DNA from: Dugong dugon | Taxonomy: Eukaryota > Chordata > Mammalia > Sirenia > Dugongidae | Length of the DNA: 64,000 bases | Direction of reading: 5' to 3' | NCBI GenBank assembly: GCA_030035585.1 | Contig: CM057476.1 | Location: 18,274,501 to 18,338,500, forward strand | Shown: positions 44,127 through 55,084 of the stretch, one piece after another | Layout of the letters: every line of letters starts with the position of its first letter | Numbering within the stretch: the stretch's first letter is position 1 | Translations under genes and position numbers: made by a program | Notes under the pieces: model-generated | The model's input: only the letters and a program-made list of their open reading frames with translations | What the model was told of the DNA's origin: nothing | Databases searched by the model: none

Positions 44127-45190
44127 GTGGTCAGAATGTAGGAAAATCAACATGGGATGATATTATTAAGATTGTTCCTGAATGGTTCTTCCTCAGCCAC
44201 CCAGTACCTCCCAACAAAATAGGAAGAGTGAACGTACCTACCCTGTTGGTTTAAGGCATGGGGATGTGACTTGCTTAGCCCAGTAGAAATCCTCTAGGTA
44301 TCTTATGGCCCCAGAATGAGAAGGCTAGAGAAGGATTTCTGAACCCAGTGGCAGCTGAGCCCAAGAAAGTCAAAGCCCACCTACAGACCCTTGAGCGAAA
44401 AAACAAATGTTTGCTCTTGTAGCCACTGAGATTTTGGGGTTGTCTGTAATGCAGTAAAAACTAATACCAACCTCTAGATTATAAGGGGCAAGGGGAGGTG
44501 CAGTTACTGGATTGGCCTGTGTGACAGGAGCTGTACTTTTCAGTAGAGAGGGAATAGATGGTTCAGCCATACTCCCCTTCCTCTCTTCTATCTTCTGCTG
44601 GTGCCTCCCTTTGGCTAAACCTAGCTACAGAGCAAGGGAGTCACTGATCGAGCCAGTAAAGATCAGCTCCTCTCCCATTCCCTAGGCATAGAGCCAGGTG
44701 AAGAGAATGGAGAGTAGATGTGGAAGAACAGATGGAAATTACCCAGAACAACTAAGAGGAAAGGAGGGTAGATGGGGCTCCTCATCTACAACTCTTTCAG
44801 CATCTTATTCCCAACTCTTTCCTTGGTTTCCCTGGTGATTGGGAACATTCTTTGGGATCTGAAGCTCTGTAGAGTTAGCCAGCAGGGCCTCCTTGAACAA
44901 CTGTACAATATTTCAGAATTTTTTTCCTCCCCAGTCTATCAGCCAAACAGGAGATGTTCCCAAGATTGTTATGGTTGAGGGGGAGATTCAGGGAATATTT
45001 TTTCAATCTGTTCACTTAACTTTCTCCATCTGTTGCCTCCCAGTGTCTTTAGCAAAATCATGTGGTCTATAGTATTATTCACAAGCATCCCAGCTCCATT
45101 CTGTCCTCTACAATTTTCTTGCCAGACGAGGGACCTGGGTCTCCTTTTCCTTGGGCAGAAGCAAATTAGCACAAAGGTGCAGAACAAGAG
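44127..45190. other. Unassigned sequence
   Basis: Right flank of the ERV. No repeat or gene recognised; short chance frames only. Confidence 0.4.
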
Positions 45191-45395
45191 TTTTGAAGTC
45201 ATACCTAAGTGGTTTGAAAGCCCAGTTTGCCCTCTTAGCAGCTGGATAATCTTGGGCTGATGATCTCACCTGAACCTCTGAACTAGTGTAGACAATATCA
45301 GCACTCATGTCCCTAGGGACACTTTGAGAATTAAATAGGATGCCTATTAAAGCCCTACGCACAGTAATTTGTCAGTGCTCAATAAATTGTTACAA
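45191..45395 (+). repeat. MIR SINE
   Basis: 'agagttttgaagtcatacct', 'cagctggataatcttgggct', 'gagaattaaataggatgcct' and 'agtgctcaataaatt' follow MIR order. Confidence 0.75.
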
Positions 45396-45930
45396 ACGTT
45401 TACAGACTTCCTAAGTGAGGTTAGGAGAAAGGTTGTGACTTGGAATGGGCCTGAGATTGGCACAGAATACTCTATTTGATGCCACAGCACCCAGCTACCC
45501 ACCCCAGGAGTTGCGAGGGCTATGTGTAGTTCTGTCAAGCGGATTCCACTGGCTTTTGGAAAAGCACAGTTCTTCTCGTTTCCAGGCAGGCAGGATCTGA
45601 AGCATCCCTCAGCCTCCTAGGGTTCTGGGCTGCACCGAGAAGGGGATTTATGTCAGGAACGGCCCACTGGTATCATCCGTCTAATAGGCAGCCACTCAGT
45701 TCACTCTATTCTGGGGAAATAGGTATTTGCCAATCCCTGTAATATCCTGGGGATTGTAAATTCTTAAATCTGAATATAAATTTGTGGATATCAATTAAAT
45801 GATGAATTTGGGCCAGCCTGAGTTTTGTAGATAAATGATTTATACAATATAAAATGTTTACAGAAGAAAATTAGAGGATATCTAGGAAGCTATTCAGACG
45901 GGAGAAAAGTGATTGTACGTATCTAGCCAC
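45396..45930. other. Unassigned sequence
   Basis: Nothing recognised. Confidence 0.4.
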
Positions 45931-46440
45931 CTGTCTTCCACTTACCCTCATCCATCGCCCACCCTGCCATTCACCCATTCCTCCACCCATTACTCACACC
46001 ACTCACTATCTACCCATTCCTCTACCCACACCATCCCTCTTTAACTATCTACCACCCACCCACCCCATTCATCATCCATTCATCCATCAAGTATGATGAA
46101 TTCACTCCATCCATTCACTTACCATTCACCTGCCCCATCCACCTTCCCATTCACCACCCAGCCACCCTACCCACAATCTGTTTCATCCATCAATCCCTCC
46201 ATCCACCCAATGCCTCAACTACCCCACGCCTTACACATTCATTCATCCATTCACCCACCCACCCACTCCATCCATCACTTCACCACATCTATCCATCCAT
46301 CCACTAGCCACCCATCCCAGCCCCCAGCCCATCCGTTCACCATCCATCCAGCACCCACCACCTGGGTACCCATCCTATCCATCTATCCTAGCATCCCTCA
46401 TCCAACATCAACCCACCCCATGCATCCATTTAGCAAACAC
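45930..46440. repeat. CCAT/CCAC-rich satellite-like tract
   Basis: About 500 bp of imperfect CCAT, CCAC and ATTC units on the plus strand. The 135-codon frame across it (46093-46500) is a low-complexity His/Pro/Ser product and not a gene. Confidence 0.9.
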
Positions 46441-46610
46441 TTACTAATTACCCATTACATGCCAGGGCTTATGCTTGGGAGACATGAACCTAAGACCTGA
46501 CTCATTTTCCTAAGACCCTTCATATTTAGTATGGAAGAGATATACTCTGAAATAATAATTTAAAAAAGACAAAATAAAACTCAACTAAGTTTTAATAAGG
46601 CCTGACAATA

Positions 46611-46830
46611 GGAGGCAGCATCTTGTAGTGATTATGCACACAAGCCTTGAAGCCAGACCAACTTGACTGATTCAGGGCCTGCCACTTGCTAGATAGATGT
46701 CCTTGCACCAGGCACAGCACTTCATTAAGCCTCAGTTTCCTCATCTGCTAAGTAGGAATAATACTTGCATCTACCTCAGAGGATCATGGTGAATATTAAA
46801 CAAGTGGATGTCAATGTTGTGAGAGGGCCT
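46611..46830 (+). repeat. MIR SINE
   Basis: 'ggcctgccacttgctagata' in part, 'taagcctcagtttcctcatc', 'gtaggaataatacttgcatc' and 'gaatattaaacaagtgg' in MIR order. Confidence 0.85.
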
Positions 46831-46934
46831 GTGAGAGTGTCACATGGCAAAGAACTGTGGTCTAATGGAGAGGAAACAGCAGAGGCCTGAAGTCAGATGC
46901 TGCTTCTCGGTAAGCGATCCCCATCACATTTTCA

Positions 46935-47097
46935 CTGAAGCCCTGGTGGGGCAGTGGTTAAGAGCTTGGCTGCTAACCAAAAGGTTGGTAGTCTGAATCC
47001 ACTAGCTACTCCTTGGAAACCCTATAGGGCAGTTCTACTCTGTCCTATAGAGTCAGTATGAGTTGGAATCAACTTGACAGCAATGGGTCACATTTTC
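46935..47097 (+). mobile_element. AfroSINE, short subtype
   Basis: Flanked by TCACATTTTCA at 46924-46934 and 47098-47108. Head 'gaagccctggtggggcagtg' (preceded by ct), tail 'atgagttggaatcaacttga'. It lacks the internal 'gtggcagtctgctgc' segment. Confidence 0.95.
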
Positions 47098-47108
47098 AGG
47101 AGCCCTGG

Positions 47109-47282
47109 TGGCACAGTGGTTAAGTGCTCAGCTGCTAACCCACCAGCTGCTCCGGGGGAAAGATGTGGCAGTCTGCTGCCATAAAGATTTATAGCCTTGG
47201 AAACCCTATGGGGCAGTTCTACTCTGTCCTGTAGGGTCACTACGAGTCAGAATCGACTCTGTGGCAACCAGGTTTTTTTTGG
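47109..47282 (+). mobile_element. AfroSINE, long subtype, at the same target site
   Basis: Flanked by TCACATTTTCA at 47098-47108 and 47283-47293. It carries the internal 'gaaagatgtggcagtctgc' segment absent from its left neighbour, so it is a separate insertion and not a duplication. Ends in T-rich sequence. Confidence 0.95.
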
Positions 47283-47584
47283 TCACATTTTCAGAAGGGA
47301 AAGACTTGGCTGTCGTGAACCAGACCTCTGCGTCACATCGGATGTATAATGTTCTTCTCCCAACTTTACAGTTGTTATGTTTCTCCAGCAGTGTTAGCGC
47401 ATCCACCGTATTGGCCCAACTGACACAGAAAACTTGATTTCAAATCCAGAAAAACCCCGACTAATCATGAAGCCCAGGGATTAGCGATTCTGATTAATTG
47501 AATTTTCCAGTCAATTGAGTGCTATTCAGAAAATCTTTTGCATTTTAACCCCTGTGGCTGATTAGTAAGTTTGCTGGTTTGCTC

Positions 47585-47648
47585 TTTTTCTGAATCCCAG
47601 CTCTATCACTAAGGAGCTGTGTAGCCTTGGGCAAGTTACTTAATGTTT
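47585..47648 (+). repeat. MIR fragment
   Basis: 'cccagctctatcactaagga' and 'agccttgggcaagttactta', then cut off by the following LTR. Confidence 0.75.
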
Positions 47649-47960
47649 TAGTTTTCTATTGCTGCATAACAAATTACCATAAATTCAGCAACTTAAAACA
47701 ACTCCGGTGGCGTAGTGGTTAAGAGTTCGGCAGCTAATCAAAAGGTTGGCAGTTCGAATCCACCAGGCACTCCTTGGAAACCCTATGGGGCAGTTCTATT
47801 CTGTCCTATAGGGTCGCTGTGAGTCAGAATCGACTCGATAGCAATGGGTTTGGTTTGGTTTGGAAAACAGCACACAATTATCATCTCACAGTTTCCATGA
47901 GTTGAAAGTCCAGAAACCGCAGGGTCCTCTGCCCTGAGTCCCATATGCTACAATAAAGGC
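47649..47960 (-). mobile_element. Old MLT/MaLR-like LTR fragment, split by AfroSINE
   Basis: 'ttctattgctgcataacaaa' and 'aacttaaaaca' before the SINE, then 'aacagcacacaattatcatc' and 'tctcacagtttccatgagtt' after it. This is the antisense start of an old LTR of MLT type; exact family unsure. Confidence 0.6.
47701..47863 (+). mobile_element. AfroSINE, short subtype
   Basis: Starts 'actccggtggcgtagtggtt', B-box-like 'agttcgaatccacc', tail 'gtgagtcagaatcgactcga' and a TTTGG repeat end. Target duplication about AAAACA on both sides. Confidence 0.95.
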
Positions 47961-47997
47961 GTCCGTAGACTCCTTTCTGGAGCTTGGGGTCCCCTTC

Positions 47998-48404
47998 TGT
48001 CTTAGTTTTCTAGTGCTGCTGTAACAGAAACACCACAAGTGGGTGGCTTTAAAGAACAGAAATTTATTTTTCATAGTTTAGAAGGCTACACGTCCAAATT
48101 CAGGCACTGCCTTATAGAGGGAGGCTCTCTCTCACTTGGCTGTAGAAGATCCTTGTACAAACGTTCCTCAGTTCCTTAGCAGTCTTCACATGGCATCTGT
48201 CTTTCTTCCATTTGTGTTTGCTGTCTCTGTGTCTATGTGGCTTCTTCTAACTTAGAACTGATTAGGTTTAGGATACACCCTGTACTTATCATAACCTCAT
48301 TAGCATAACAAAGAAACTCCTAGTTCCAAACAGGATTACATCACATGTATAGGGGTTAGAATTCCAACACATATTTTTCGAGGGACTCAATTCAATCCAT
48401 AACA
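47998..48404 (-). mobile_element. MaLR-like solo LTR, copy 3
   Basis: Reverse orientation of the family: begins 'tgtcttagttttctagtgct' and ends 'aattcaatccataaca'. Flanking 5-mers CCTTC and GCTTC match at 4 of 5 positions. Shorter than other copies, with a different middle ('cagtcttcacatggcatctg'), so perhaps a related subfamily. Confidence 0.75.
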
Positions 48405-48879
48405 GCTTCCAAGGTCACATGGTTCTTGACCGAATTCAGTTCCTTGCAGTTGTAGGTCTGAAGTTCCCATTTTCTTGCTGAATGAGCAGGTACAAAGGCC
48501 TCAGGGTAGGAATGAGGGTGGCCTAGACCAGGAAGAGAAAGAATGTAGTTGAGGTTGCAGCACAATGAGTGTGGTGACACACAGGGGAGCCAGGTGGGAG
48601 AGGCCAGCAGGCACCAGTAGGACATTTTAGGGTAAGAAAAGGAACTTGGATTTTATCCTGCTGGCAGCAGGGAGCCATGGAAAGGAGAAGCAGAATCCAA
48701 GTTCTGTTTTTCACTGATCTCTCTGATGGCCATGGGGGAGAATAGATAAGAGAGGTCCAAAACTGGCAATAAAGAGGACAGGCAGGGCACCACGGCAGCA
48801 GTGCTAGCCCGGGATATTCTAAGGATTTCTTGTTGCATCCTACTCCAGCCACACTGGGATCCAGCCACAGTGAGATCCC
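48405..48879. other. Unassigned sequence
   Basis: No repeat recognised. Open frames of 77-109 codons on the minus strand overlap and have no domain. Confidence 0.4.
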
Positions 48880-49262
48880 TTCCCATTCCTTTAGTTCACC
48901 AAGCTCTTTCTTACCTCAGCTGTGTCTCAGGTAGTGTTCTCTTACCTGCAATAATCTTTTAGCCCCTCTTTCTCTAACTATTCAATTCACTTCTTAGGCC
49001 CTCTTATTCAAAGTCTTTTCATCTGGGGCGCTTCTCTGACCCCAAGTCGAGGTAAGTGAGCCCCGTTATTCGCCCCCGTGGCATCTAACTCTTCCTCTTA
49101 GTAGCACTTACCAAGCTTGCAACAACTTGAGCAAAGTCAGTCTACCCCGTCTTCCCCCAGTGAGCTCTTTGAAGGCCAGCAGGGATTGAATCATTGCAGC
49201 CCCACGTAGAGAGCACACAGAAGGCTCTCAGCAAATATTTATCTGATGCAATAATATTTTGT
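48880..49262 (+). repeat. L2 LINE fragment
   Basis: 'agtgagctctttgaaggcca', 'gagagcacacagaaggctct' and 'cagcaaatatttatctgatg' follow L2 3' end order. The left part is weak. Confidence 0.6.
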
Positions 49263-49331
49263 TGAAGTTAGTGGCTGCTGATCCTAAATGATTTTTAAGC
49301 AATTAGGTAAGGTCAGTCTTTCCCCAGTACA

Positions 49332-50145
49332 CAATACTGGGGAAGGCAGCACAACTTATACAAGGAAAGGTCATGGAAGCTCCATAGACACATCCAAACT
49401 CCCTGAGGGACTGAATTGCTGGGTGGAGGGATGTGGGGACCATGGTCTCGGGGAACATCTAGCTCAACTGGCGTAACACGGTTTGTAAAGAAAATGTTCT
49501 ACATTCTACCTTGGTGAGTAGCTTCTGGGGTCTTAAAAGCCTGTGAGCAGCCATCTAAGACACACCACTGGTCTCACCCCTTCGGGAGCAAGGGAGAATG
49601 AAGAAAACAAGATACAAGGAAAAGATCAGTCCAAAGGACTAGTGGACCACAACTACCACGGCCTCCACCAGCCTGAGTCCAGTACAACTAGATGGTGCCT
49701 GGCTACCACCACTGACTGCTGTGACAGGGATCATAACAGAGGGTCCCGGACAGAGCTGGAGAAAAATGTAGAACAAAATTCTAATTCACAAAAACAGAGC
49801 GGACTTACTGGCCTGACTGAGACTGGAGAAACCCCGAGACTATGACCCCCAAACACCCTTTTAGCTCAGTAATGAACTCACTCCTGAGGTTCACCGTTGA
49901 GCCAAAGATTAGACAGCCCCATAAAACAAAATGAGACTAAAGGGACACAACAGCCTAGGGACAAGGACTAGAAGGCAGGAGAGGACAGGAAAGCTGGTAA
50001 TAGGGAACCCAAGGTTGAGAAGGGACAGTGTTGACATGCTGCAGGGTTGTTAACCATTGTCATAAAACAGTATGTGTACTAACTGTTTAATGAGAAACTA
50101 TTTGTTTTGTAAACCTTCATCTAAAGTACAATTTAAAAAAAATTT
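49332..50145 (+). mobile_element. L1 3' UTR fragment
   Basis: Matches the young L1 3' UTR from about 18535 on: 'acaaggaaaggtcatggaag', 'catggtctcggggaacatct', 'taccttggtgagtag', 'ctagatggtgcctggctacc'. It has the single-tail end 'aaaccttcatctaaagtaca' and a poly(A)-like run. The target duplication is unclear. Confidence 0.9.
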
Positions 50146-50179
50146 TTTTTTTTAGAGCAGTAACTATGATTGGCTCCAT

Positions 50180-50410
50180 GCCTCATATGTGCTAGGAATG
50201 CATTAAGCATATTAAATCCACTTGCTCATTTATTCATCTCAATGACGGTATATAATAGGGACATTCGCTCCTATTTTTCATATGGGAAACAGAGGGAGAG
50301 AGCAGTTAAGCAGCTTGCTCAAGAAGACATTGTTACTATGTGATGGAGAAAACAACTTGAATCCATGTCTGTTCGGTCGCAAAGCCCATTCATAGTCTTT
50401 TGGCCAATCA
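50180..50410 (-). repeat. MIR SINE, diverged
   Basis: 'ttcatatgggaaacagaggg', 'gagcagttaagcagcttgct', 'acttgaatccatgtctgttc' are antisense MIR landmarks. Confidence 0.7.
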
Positions 50411-50429
50411 CTCCCGAAGGCAGGCATGA

Positions 50430-50560
50430 TCTTTCCTTCAGCAAGTGTTTACTGAGTGTCACCTTGGGAGGTGGATGAGGAGATGGTGTTTAATTAGCCA
50501 GAGTTCCTGTCTTCTAGGAGCTTAGCATCTGGTAAAAGAGATGAGATCTGGAGAGAAGTT
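50430..50560 (+). repeat. L2 LINE fragment
   Basis: 'agcaagtgtttactgagtgt' and 'ttctaggagcttagcatctg' are L2-type phrases. Short and diverged. Confidence 0.5.
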
Positions 50561-50983
50561 TCGATGTAATGCTTGTTACACAGGGATCCACATGGCCCCA
50601 TCTAGAGAGCTGCTATGATCAAAAGAATACAGTCTTACTATCCTAGGAATAATTTCAGAATAACACATTTATTTTTTGTTATTAAACACTGTGAAGGGAA
50701 CTCGTAGTCCACAGAAATATTTCTTAAACCTCCTATTCCCTTTGTCACAGCTGCCCTCACATACCACTGCTATTCCTAACCCCCTTGATAACCAGCCTCA
50801 CCACAAATCAAACCTCCTTCTCCACTCTTAAATGATGACCCTCTTGTCCTTTCCACTTTCTTTTTCTTAAGATTCCACCTCATTGAAGCTCCAAAATAGC
50901 TGACAAAACCCCAGTCAGGGCCTTTGACAACCTGAGAAAAACTATGAACTATCTCCCAGAGAAATGTACATGTGTGCACACAT
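50561..50983. other. Unassigned sequence
   Basis: Nothing recognised. Confidence 0.4.

Positions 50984-51013
<30 letters not shown>
50984..51013. repeat. (CA)n microsatellite
   Basis: About 15 CA units. Confidence 0.95.
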
Positions 51014-51018
<5 letters not shown>

Positions 51019-51053
51019 TTTGCCTATCACTTCAGGGAGTCTACAGACATCTT

Positions 51054-51258
51054 AGTCCTGGGTGGTGCAAATGTTTAATGTGCTTGGCTGCTAACCAAAA
51101 GGTTAGAGGTTCGAGTCTACCCAGAGGCACCTCAGAAGAAAGGCCTGGCAATCTACTTCAAAAAAATAAGCCATTGAAAACCCTATGGAGCACAGTTCTA
51201 CTGTGAGGTACATGGGATTGCCATGAGTCAAAGATGACTCAGTGGCAGCTGGTTCTGG
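51054..51258 (+). mobile_element. AfroSINE-related, older subtype
   Basis: Perfect 12-bp target duplication TACAGACATCTT (51042-51053 and 51259-51270). Head 'agtcctgggtggtgcaaatg', 'cacctcagaagaaaggcctg' middle and tail 'ccatgagtcaaagatgactc'. It shares this distinctive middle with copies at 51972, 54531 and 59084. Confidence 0.92.
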
Positions 51259-51270
51259 TACAGACATCTT

Positions 51271-51960
51271 GAATCTTACCCACAGTTTCTGGGTGAGAAC
51301 TCTTGCCATTGGTGATCTGAAAAGCCTTCAGCTTCTTAGCATTTGCCGAAGGGAGAAGAGCTTCTGTTTCCATGTGCATGAGAGAAGTTCAGAAATTTGT
51401 AGAAAACTGGATGCACCCCACCAGCCAACCAAACCTCATGCTCACTGTTTCAGAAGCTCGTCTTTCTGCACAGTTTCCAGTCTGAAATGGCTTTATCTCC
51501 CAGGGAGCAGAGAACTGCGTAATTAGGAAAGCAGATGACAAAGGCTTTAGCAGCTTTCTTATCGGCATTCTAGCTGAAAGAGCTGGAACCACCTCTCTTC
51601 TCTTTTAGTCTGGGTTCGGGTTCGGATTACTTAGGGTGGTGTTAATTCTCCCATTTGCTGTGGTTCTGGAGGCCAGCAGTTCCTGGCCACTGCGTTGTGT
51701 CACTTCTGGATTGCCAAAGGTTATCAGGGACATTGGAAAATAATTTGTGACCTATTGGTAAAATATCAAAGTTGGTACATTATTTCCTTAAAAAAATAAA
51801 TTTGAGAATATTCAGAGTTATCTCTATAATGATGCTGTTTGTGATGCCTTGTTTCAGATGTGTGTTCCTGCAGGTTGGGGTGGGGGAGAGTGGGGTGGTG
51901 GGTACCATCTGGGGAGTTCTGAATAACCCTGGGATACCCACATAATTCAGTCTTACCCAT
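51271..51960. other. Unassigned sequence
   Basis: No repeat or gene recognised. Confidence 0.4.
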
Positions 51961-51971
51961 CATGGTTCCTG

Positions 51972-52174
51972 AATCTTGTCCTGTCAAGCCGATTCCAATT
52001 CATAGTGACCCTGTCTGTGTCGAGTGGACTTACATTCCACAAAGTTTTCAATGGGTAATTTTTTTGGAAGTAGAGTTGCCAGGCCTTTCTTCCGAGGCAC
52101 CTCTGAATGGACTTGAACCTCCAGCCTTTTGGTTAGCAGCTTAGCGCGTTAGCCATTTGCACCAACCAGGGACT
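51972..52174 (-). mobile_element. AfroSINE-related, older subtype
   Basis: Plus-strand text: tail 'gattccaattcatagtgacc', middle 'ttcttccgaggcacctctga', antisense head 'gcaccaaccagggactc'. Flanking TCATGGTT and TCATGTTT form an imperfect target duplication. Confidence 0.9.
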
Positions 52175-52565
52175 CTCATGTTTAGAAAAGATTTGCTAAC
52201 CATAAGATTTTTTAAAAGTCACCATTTTTCCCCTCCTAGAACAATGCTTCCCAAACCCCAGTTGTTTTGAAATCACCTTCAAGATTTTTGTCATATCCTT
52301 ACCATACCTAATTATTTTTAATGTAGGATTTGTTCCAATAGACAATCCTCTGTAGACTTCTAAGCAATAATACTTGTGAAATCATCAAGTTAATGTGCTT
52401 GTTATTCTCCTTAATGCAACATTAAAGTAAGTACATAACTTTAAAAATAAAAATAATTGTTCATGTACCATCTAAAAATCACTCCCTACACCCCCAATAT
52501 TATGGTCACCATACTTTGAGAACACAGTGTTCTAGTAAATGCCTTCATGTGTTGAAAATTATCTT
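52175..52565. other. Unassigned AT-rich sequence
   Basis: Nothing recognised. Confidence 0.4.
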
Positions 52566-53316
52566 TGAATTAGACAGGGCCATAAATCAAAATGAGACTA
52601 AAGGGGCACAGTAGCCCAGGGGCAAGGACTAGAAGGCAGAAGTGGACAGGAAAACTGGTCTCCCAAAGTCAAGAAGGGAGACTGTTGATATGTCATGGGG
52701 TTGGTAACTGTCTTATTCATCTAGTGCTGCCATAACAGAAATACCACAAGTTGATGGCTTTAACAAAGCAAAGTTTATTTCCTCACAGTAAAGTAGGCTA
52801 AAAGTCCAAATTTAGGGCGTCAGCTCCAGGGGAAGGCTTTCTCTCTGTCGGACTTCTCAACAGTCTTCCCCTGGACTAGGAGCTTCTCAGGCTCAGGGAC
52901 CCTGGGTCCAAAGGACGTGCTCTGCTCCAGGTGCTGCTTTCTTGGTGGTATGAGGTCCCCGGTTCTCTGCTTGCTTCCTTTTCCTTTTATCTCTTGTAAG
53001 ATAAAAGGTGGTACAGGCCACACCCCAGGGAAACTCCCTTTACATTGAATCAGGGATGTGACCTTAGTAAGGGTGTTACAATCCCACCCTAATCCTCTTT
53101 AACATAAAATTACAATCACAAAATGGAGGACGACCACACAATACTGGGAATCTTGGCCCAGCCAAATTAATACACACATTTTTTGGGGGGACATAATTCA
53201 ATCCATGACAGTAACCAGTGTTACAAAACACTATGTGTACTATTTGTTTAATGAGAAGCTAGTTTATTCTGTAAACCTTCATCTAAAGTACAATAATAAA
53301 AAAATAAAAATATAAA
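52566..53316 (+). mobile_element. L1 3' UTR fragment split by an LTR
   Basis: The left part (52566-52708) has 'ttagacagggccataaatca' and 'gtcatggggttggtaac'; the right part (53211-53316) resumes 'gtaaccagtgttacaaaaca' and ends 'aaaccttcatctaaagtaca'. Single-tail form. Confidence 0.9.
52709..53210 (-). mobile_element. MaLR-like solo LTR, copy 4
   Basis: Inserted in an L1 3' UTR with a perfect 5-bp target duplication GTAAC (52704-52708 and 53211-53215). Begins 'tgtcttattcatctagtgct' and ends 'aattcaatccatgaca'. The clean 5-bp duplication and TG/CA ends establish the family as LTRs. Confidence 0.92.
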
Positions 53317-53364
53317 ATCAGCTTTGACACATTTATTCAGTTGTAAATTCCACTTCTTTTAAAA

Positions 53365-53760
53365 TCTTTTATTAGGTGTTTACTATGTGTCAGGCACTGG
53401 CCTATATACTTAAAAACACTAAATCTGTTGCCATTGAATTGATTCCAGCTCATGGCAAACCCACCTGTTCCAAGAGTAGAACTGCTCCACAGGTTTTCTT
53501 TGCTGTAATCTTTACAAAAGCAGATCACCAGGCCTTTCTTCCACGGTGCTACTGGTCGGGTTCGAACTGCCAACCTTTAGATTAGTAGTCAGGTGCAAAC
53601 CATTTGTGCCACCCAGAGACTTGCTCATTATTTAATCTTTGCAACAAAGCTTTGAGGTCACTATTGCTAGTCCCATTTTACAGCTGGAGAAAAGGAGGCT
53701 CAAACAAGTCCAAGGGTCTTGCTGAAGACCACACAGCTGTGCCTACAGCCTATGCTTATT
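53365..53760 (-). repeat. MIR SINE split by AfroSINE
   Basis: 'ttactatgtgtcaggcactg' before, and 'ttatttaatctttgcaacaa', 'cccattttacagctggagaa' and 'gaccacacagctgtgc' after the SINE. Confidence 0.8.
53405..53623 (-). mobile_element. AfroSINE-related copy in MIR
   Basis: Tail 'gaattgattccagctcatgg', body 'agagtagaactgctccacag', 'ctttacaaaagcagatcacc' and antisense head 'catttgtgccacccagagac'. Confidence 0.9.
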
Positions 53761-53879
53761 CCATGTGGGCAGGACCAGGTACCTCTCTCATGGTGGTGAA
53801 AAACTACCAGCCACAGTGGGAACACTGGTTGACCTCCTCGAATATGTGGGGACTGGGTTTCTAAGGCAGCCCCAGCTCC

Positions 53880-54260
53880 TCTAAACAGTCAAACTGCAGT
53901 GGGGACATTTGTTTGTGAAATATGTCACAGTGTTCCAGCAGCCGAGACACTTTCCAAACGTTTCTCAAAATCCAGCAGAATAAACATCAGATTTTTTATT
54001 GCCCACCACGTAATAAGAATATAGCTTATTACCATCGGAGTGCCAGGCTTTCGGCAGCATCCATAAATCTGGCGCTCCAATTGACTCCATATGCACTTAA
54101 GCAAAACTCGGCCTACGTAGGGAGCAGTGGATGTAATTGGAATATGGAATGGGGCTTGTGGATTAATCACATTCTGAATATTAACTGTGCATTTTGCTGA
54201 ATTCCTTGTAAATATATTCAGAAGTCCCAGCGTGTGCACCTGACTCAAGCTTACACAATC
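53880..54260. other. Non-repeat block, possible conserved noncoding element
   Basis: No repeat family is recognised in this complex sequence. It contains several homeodomain-type cores, for example 'tgtaattggaatatgg', 'gattaatcacatt' and 'cataaatctgg'. A regulatory role is only a guess from texture. Confidence 0.3.
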
Positions 54261-54530
54261 AGAATAGCAAATGTTCTAAATGTGGGGCTTGAAACAGTCC
54301 CAGCGACAGGTTATGAGACCAAGTTTCATTTCCTCTGAGAATATGGATATTTCAACCCTTTCCAGGAGGCCTCAAAACACAGTGTAAGGGTTCCTGATTG
54401 CAGGGGAAGAAACACTGTTGTTCTCAACTGCCTGGTTCAGGATGGATTTTGCCAAAACAAGACCATGTTTTCAGTGAGTTCTTGGGAGATTTTTCTGGCC
54501 TGAGAACTTTAGGAATGAGCTTCACAGTTT
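54261..54530. other. Unassigned sequence
   Basis: Nothing recognised. Confidence 0.4.
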
Positions 54531-54735
54531 CCCTGGGTGGCACAAATGGTTAAGCTCTTGACTATTAACTGAAAGATTGGTGGTTTGAACCCACTCAGAG
54601 GCACCTCGGAAGAAAGCCCTGGCGATCTGCTTCCAAAAGGTCACAGCCTTGAAAACCCTATGGAGCAGTTCTGCTCTGGGTCCCCATGTGTCAGAATTGA
54701 CTTGACGGCAGCTGGTTTGGTTTTTTGGTTTGTGA
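54531..54735 (+). mobile_element. AfroSINE-related, older subtype
   Basis: Head 'ccctgggtggcacaaatggt', B-box-like 'ggtttgaacccact', 'cacctcggaagaaagccctg' middle, tail 'tgtgtcagaattgacttgac', then a TTTGG end. Confidence 0.92.
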
Positions 54736-54919
54736 TTTTTTTTATGGGGTAGAGGAGGCACTGGGATCAGAAGATGGTGGAGAAAGGACTGGGATGGAGG
54801 ACGGTGTGACCAAGGATTGAGGTTTAGAGAGGGAAATCCTGAATGACTCTCGGCTCTGCTGAGGGAATTGCCGGGGTGACCTTGCTGCATGAGGACAGAC
54901 AACTTCCTACCTGAGTTAT

Positions 54920-55050
54920 ACAATTCATCGTTCACAAAACAATGCTCACACCTGCGCAATCTCATGTAGCACTCCCAGAAAATCGGACAGGTAAATATTG
55001 ATTCCCATTTCACAGGTGTAGAAACTGAGGCTTGGGCAATTTTTGCCTGA
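54920..55050 (-). repeat. MIR SINE fragment
   Basis: 'aatctcatgtagcactccca' in part, 'ttcccatttcacaggtgtag' and 'aaactgaggcttgggcaatt'. Confidence 0.65.
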
Positions 55051-55084
55051 GGAAGTGTGCAGAAATGAGTCGTGGTCAGGTATC

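Noticed and set aside
46093..46500. 135-codon His/Pro/Ser-rich frame
   Set aside because: It lies wholly in a CCAT/CCAC repeat tract, which keeps frames open without selection.
46924..47293. CRISPR-like pattern of an 11-bp direct repeat occurring three times
   Set aside because: The repeats are target-site duplications around two SINEs in a mammalian genome.
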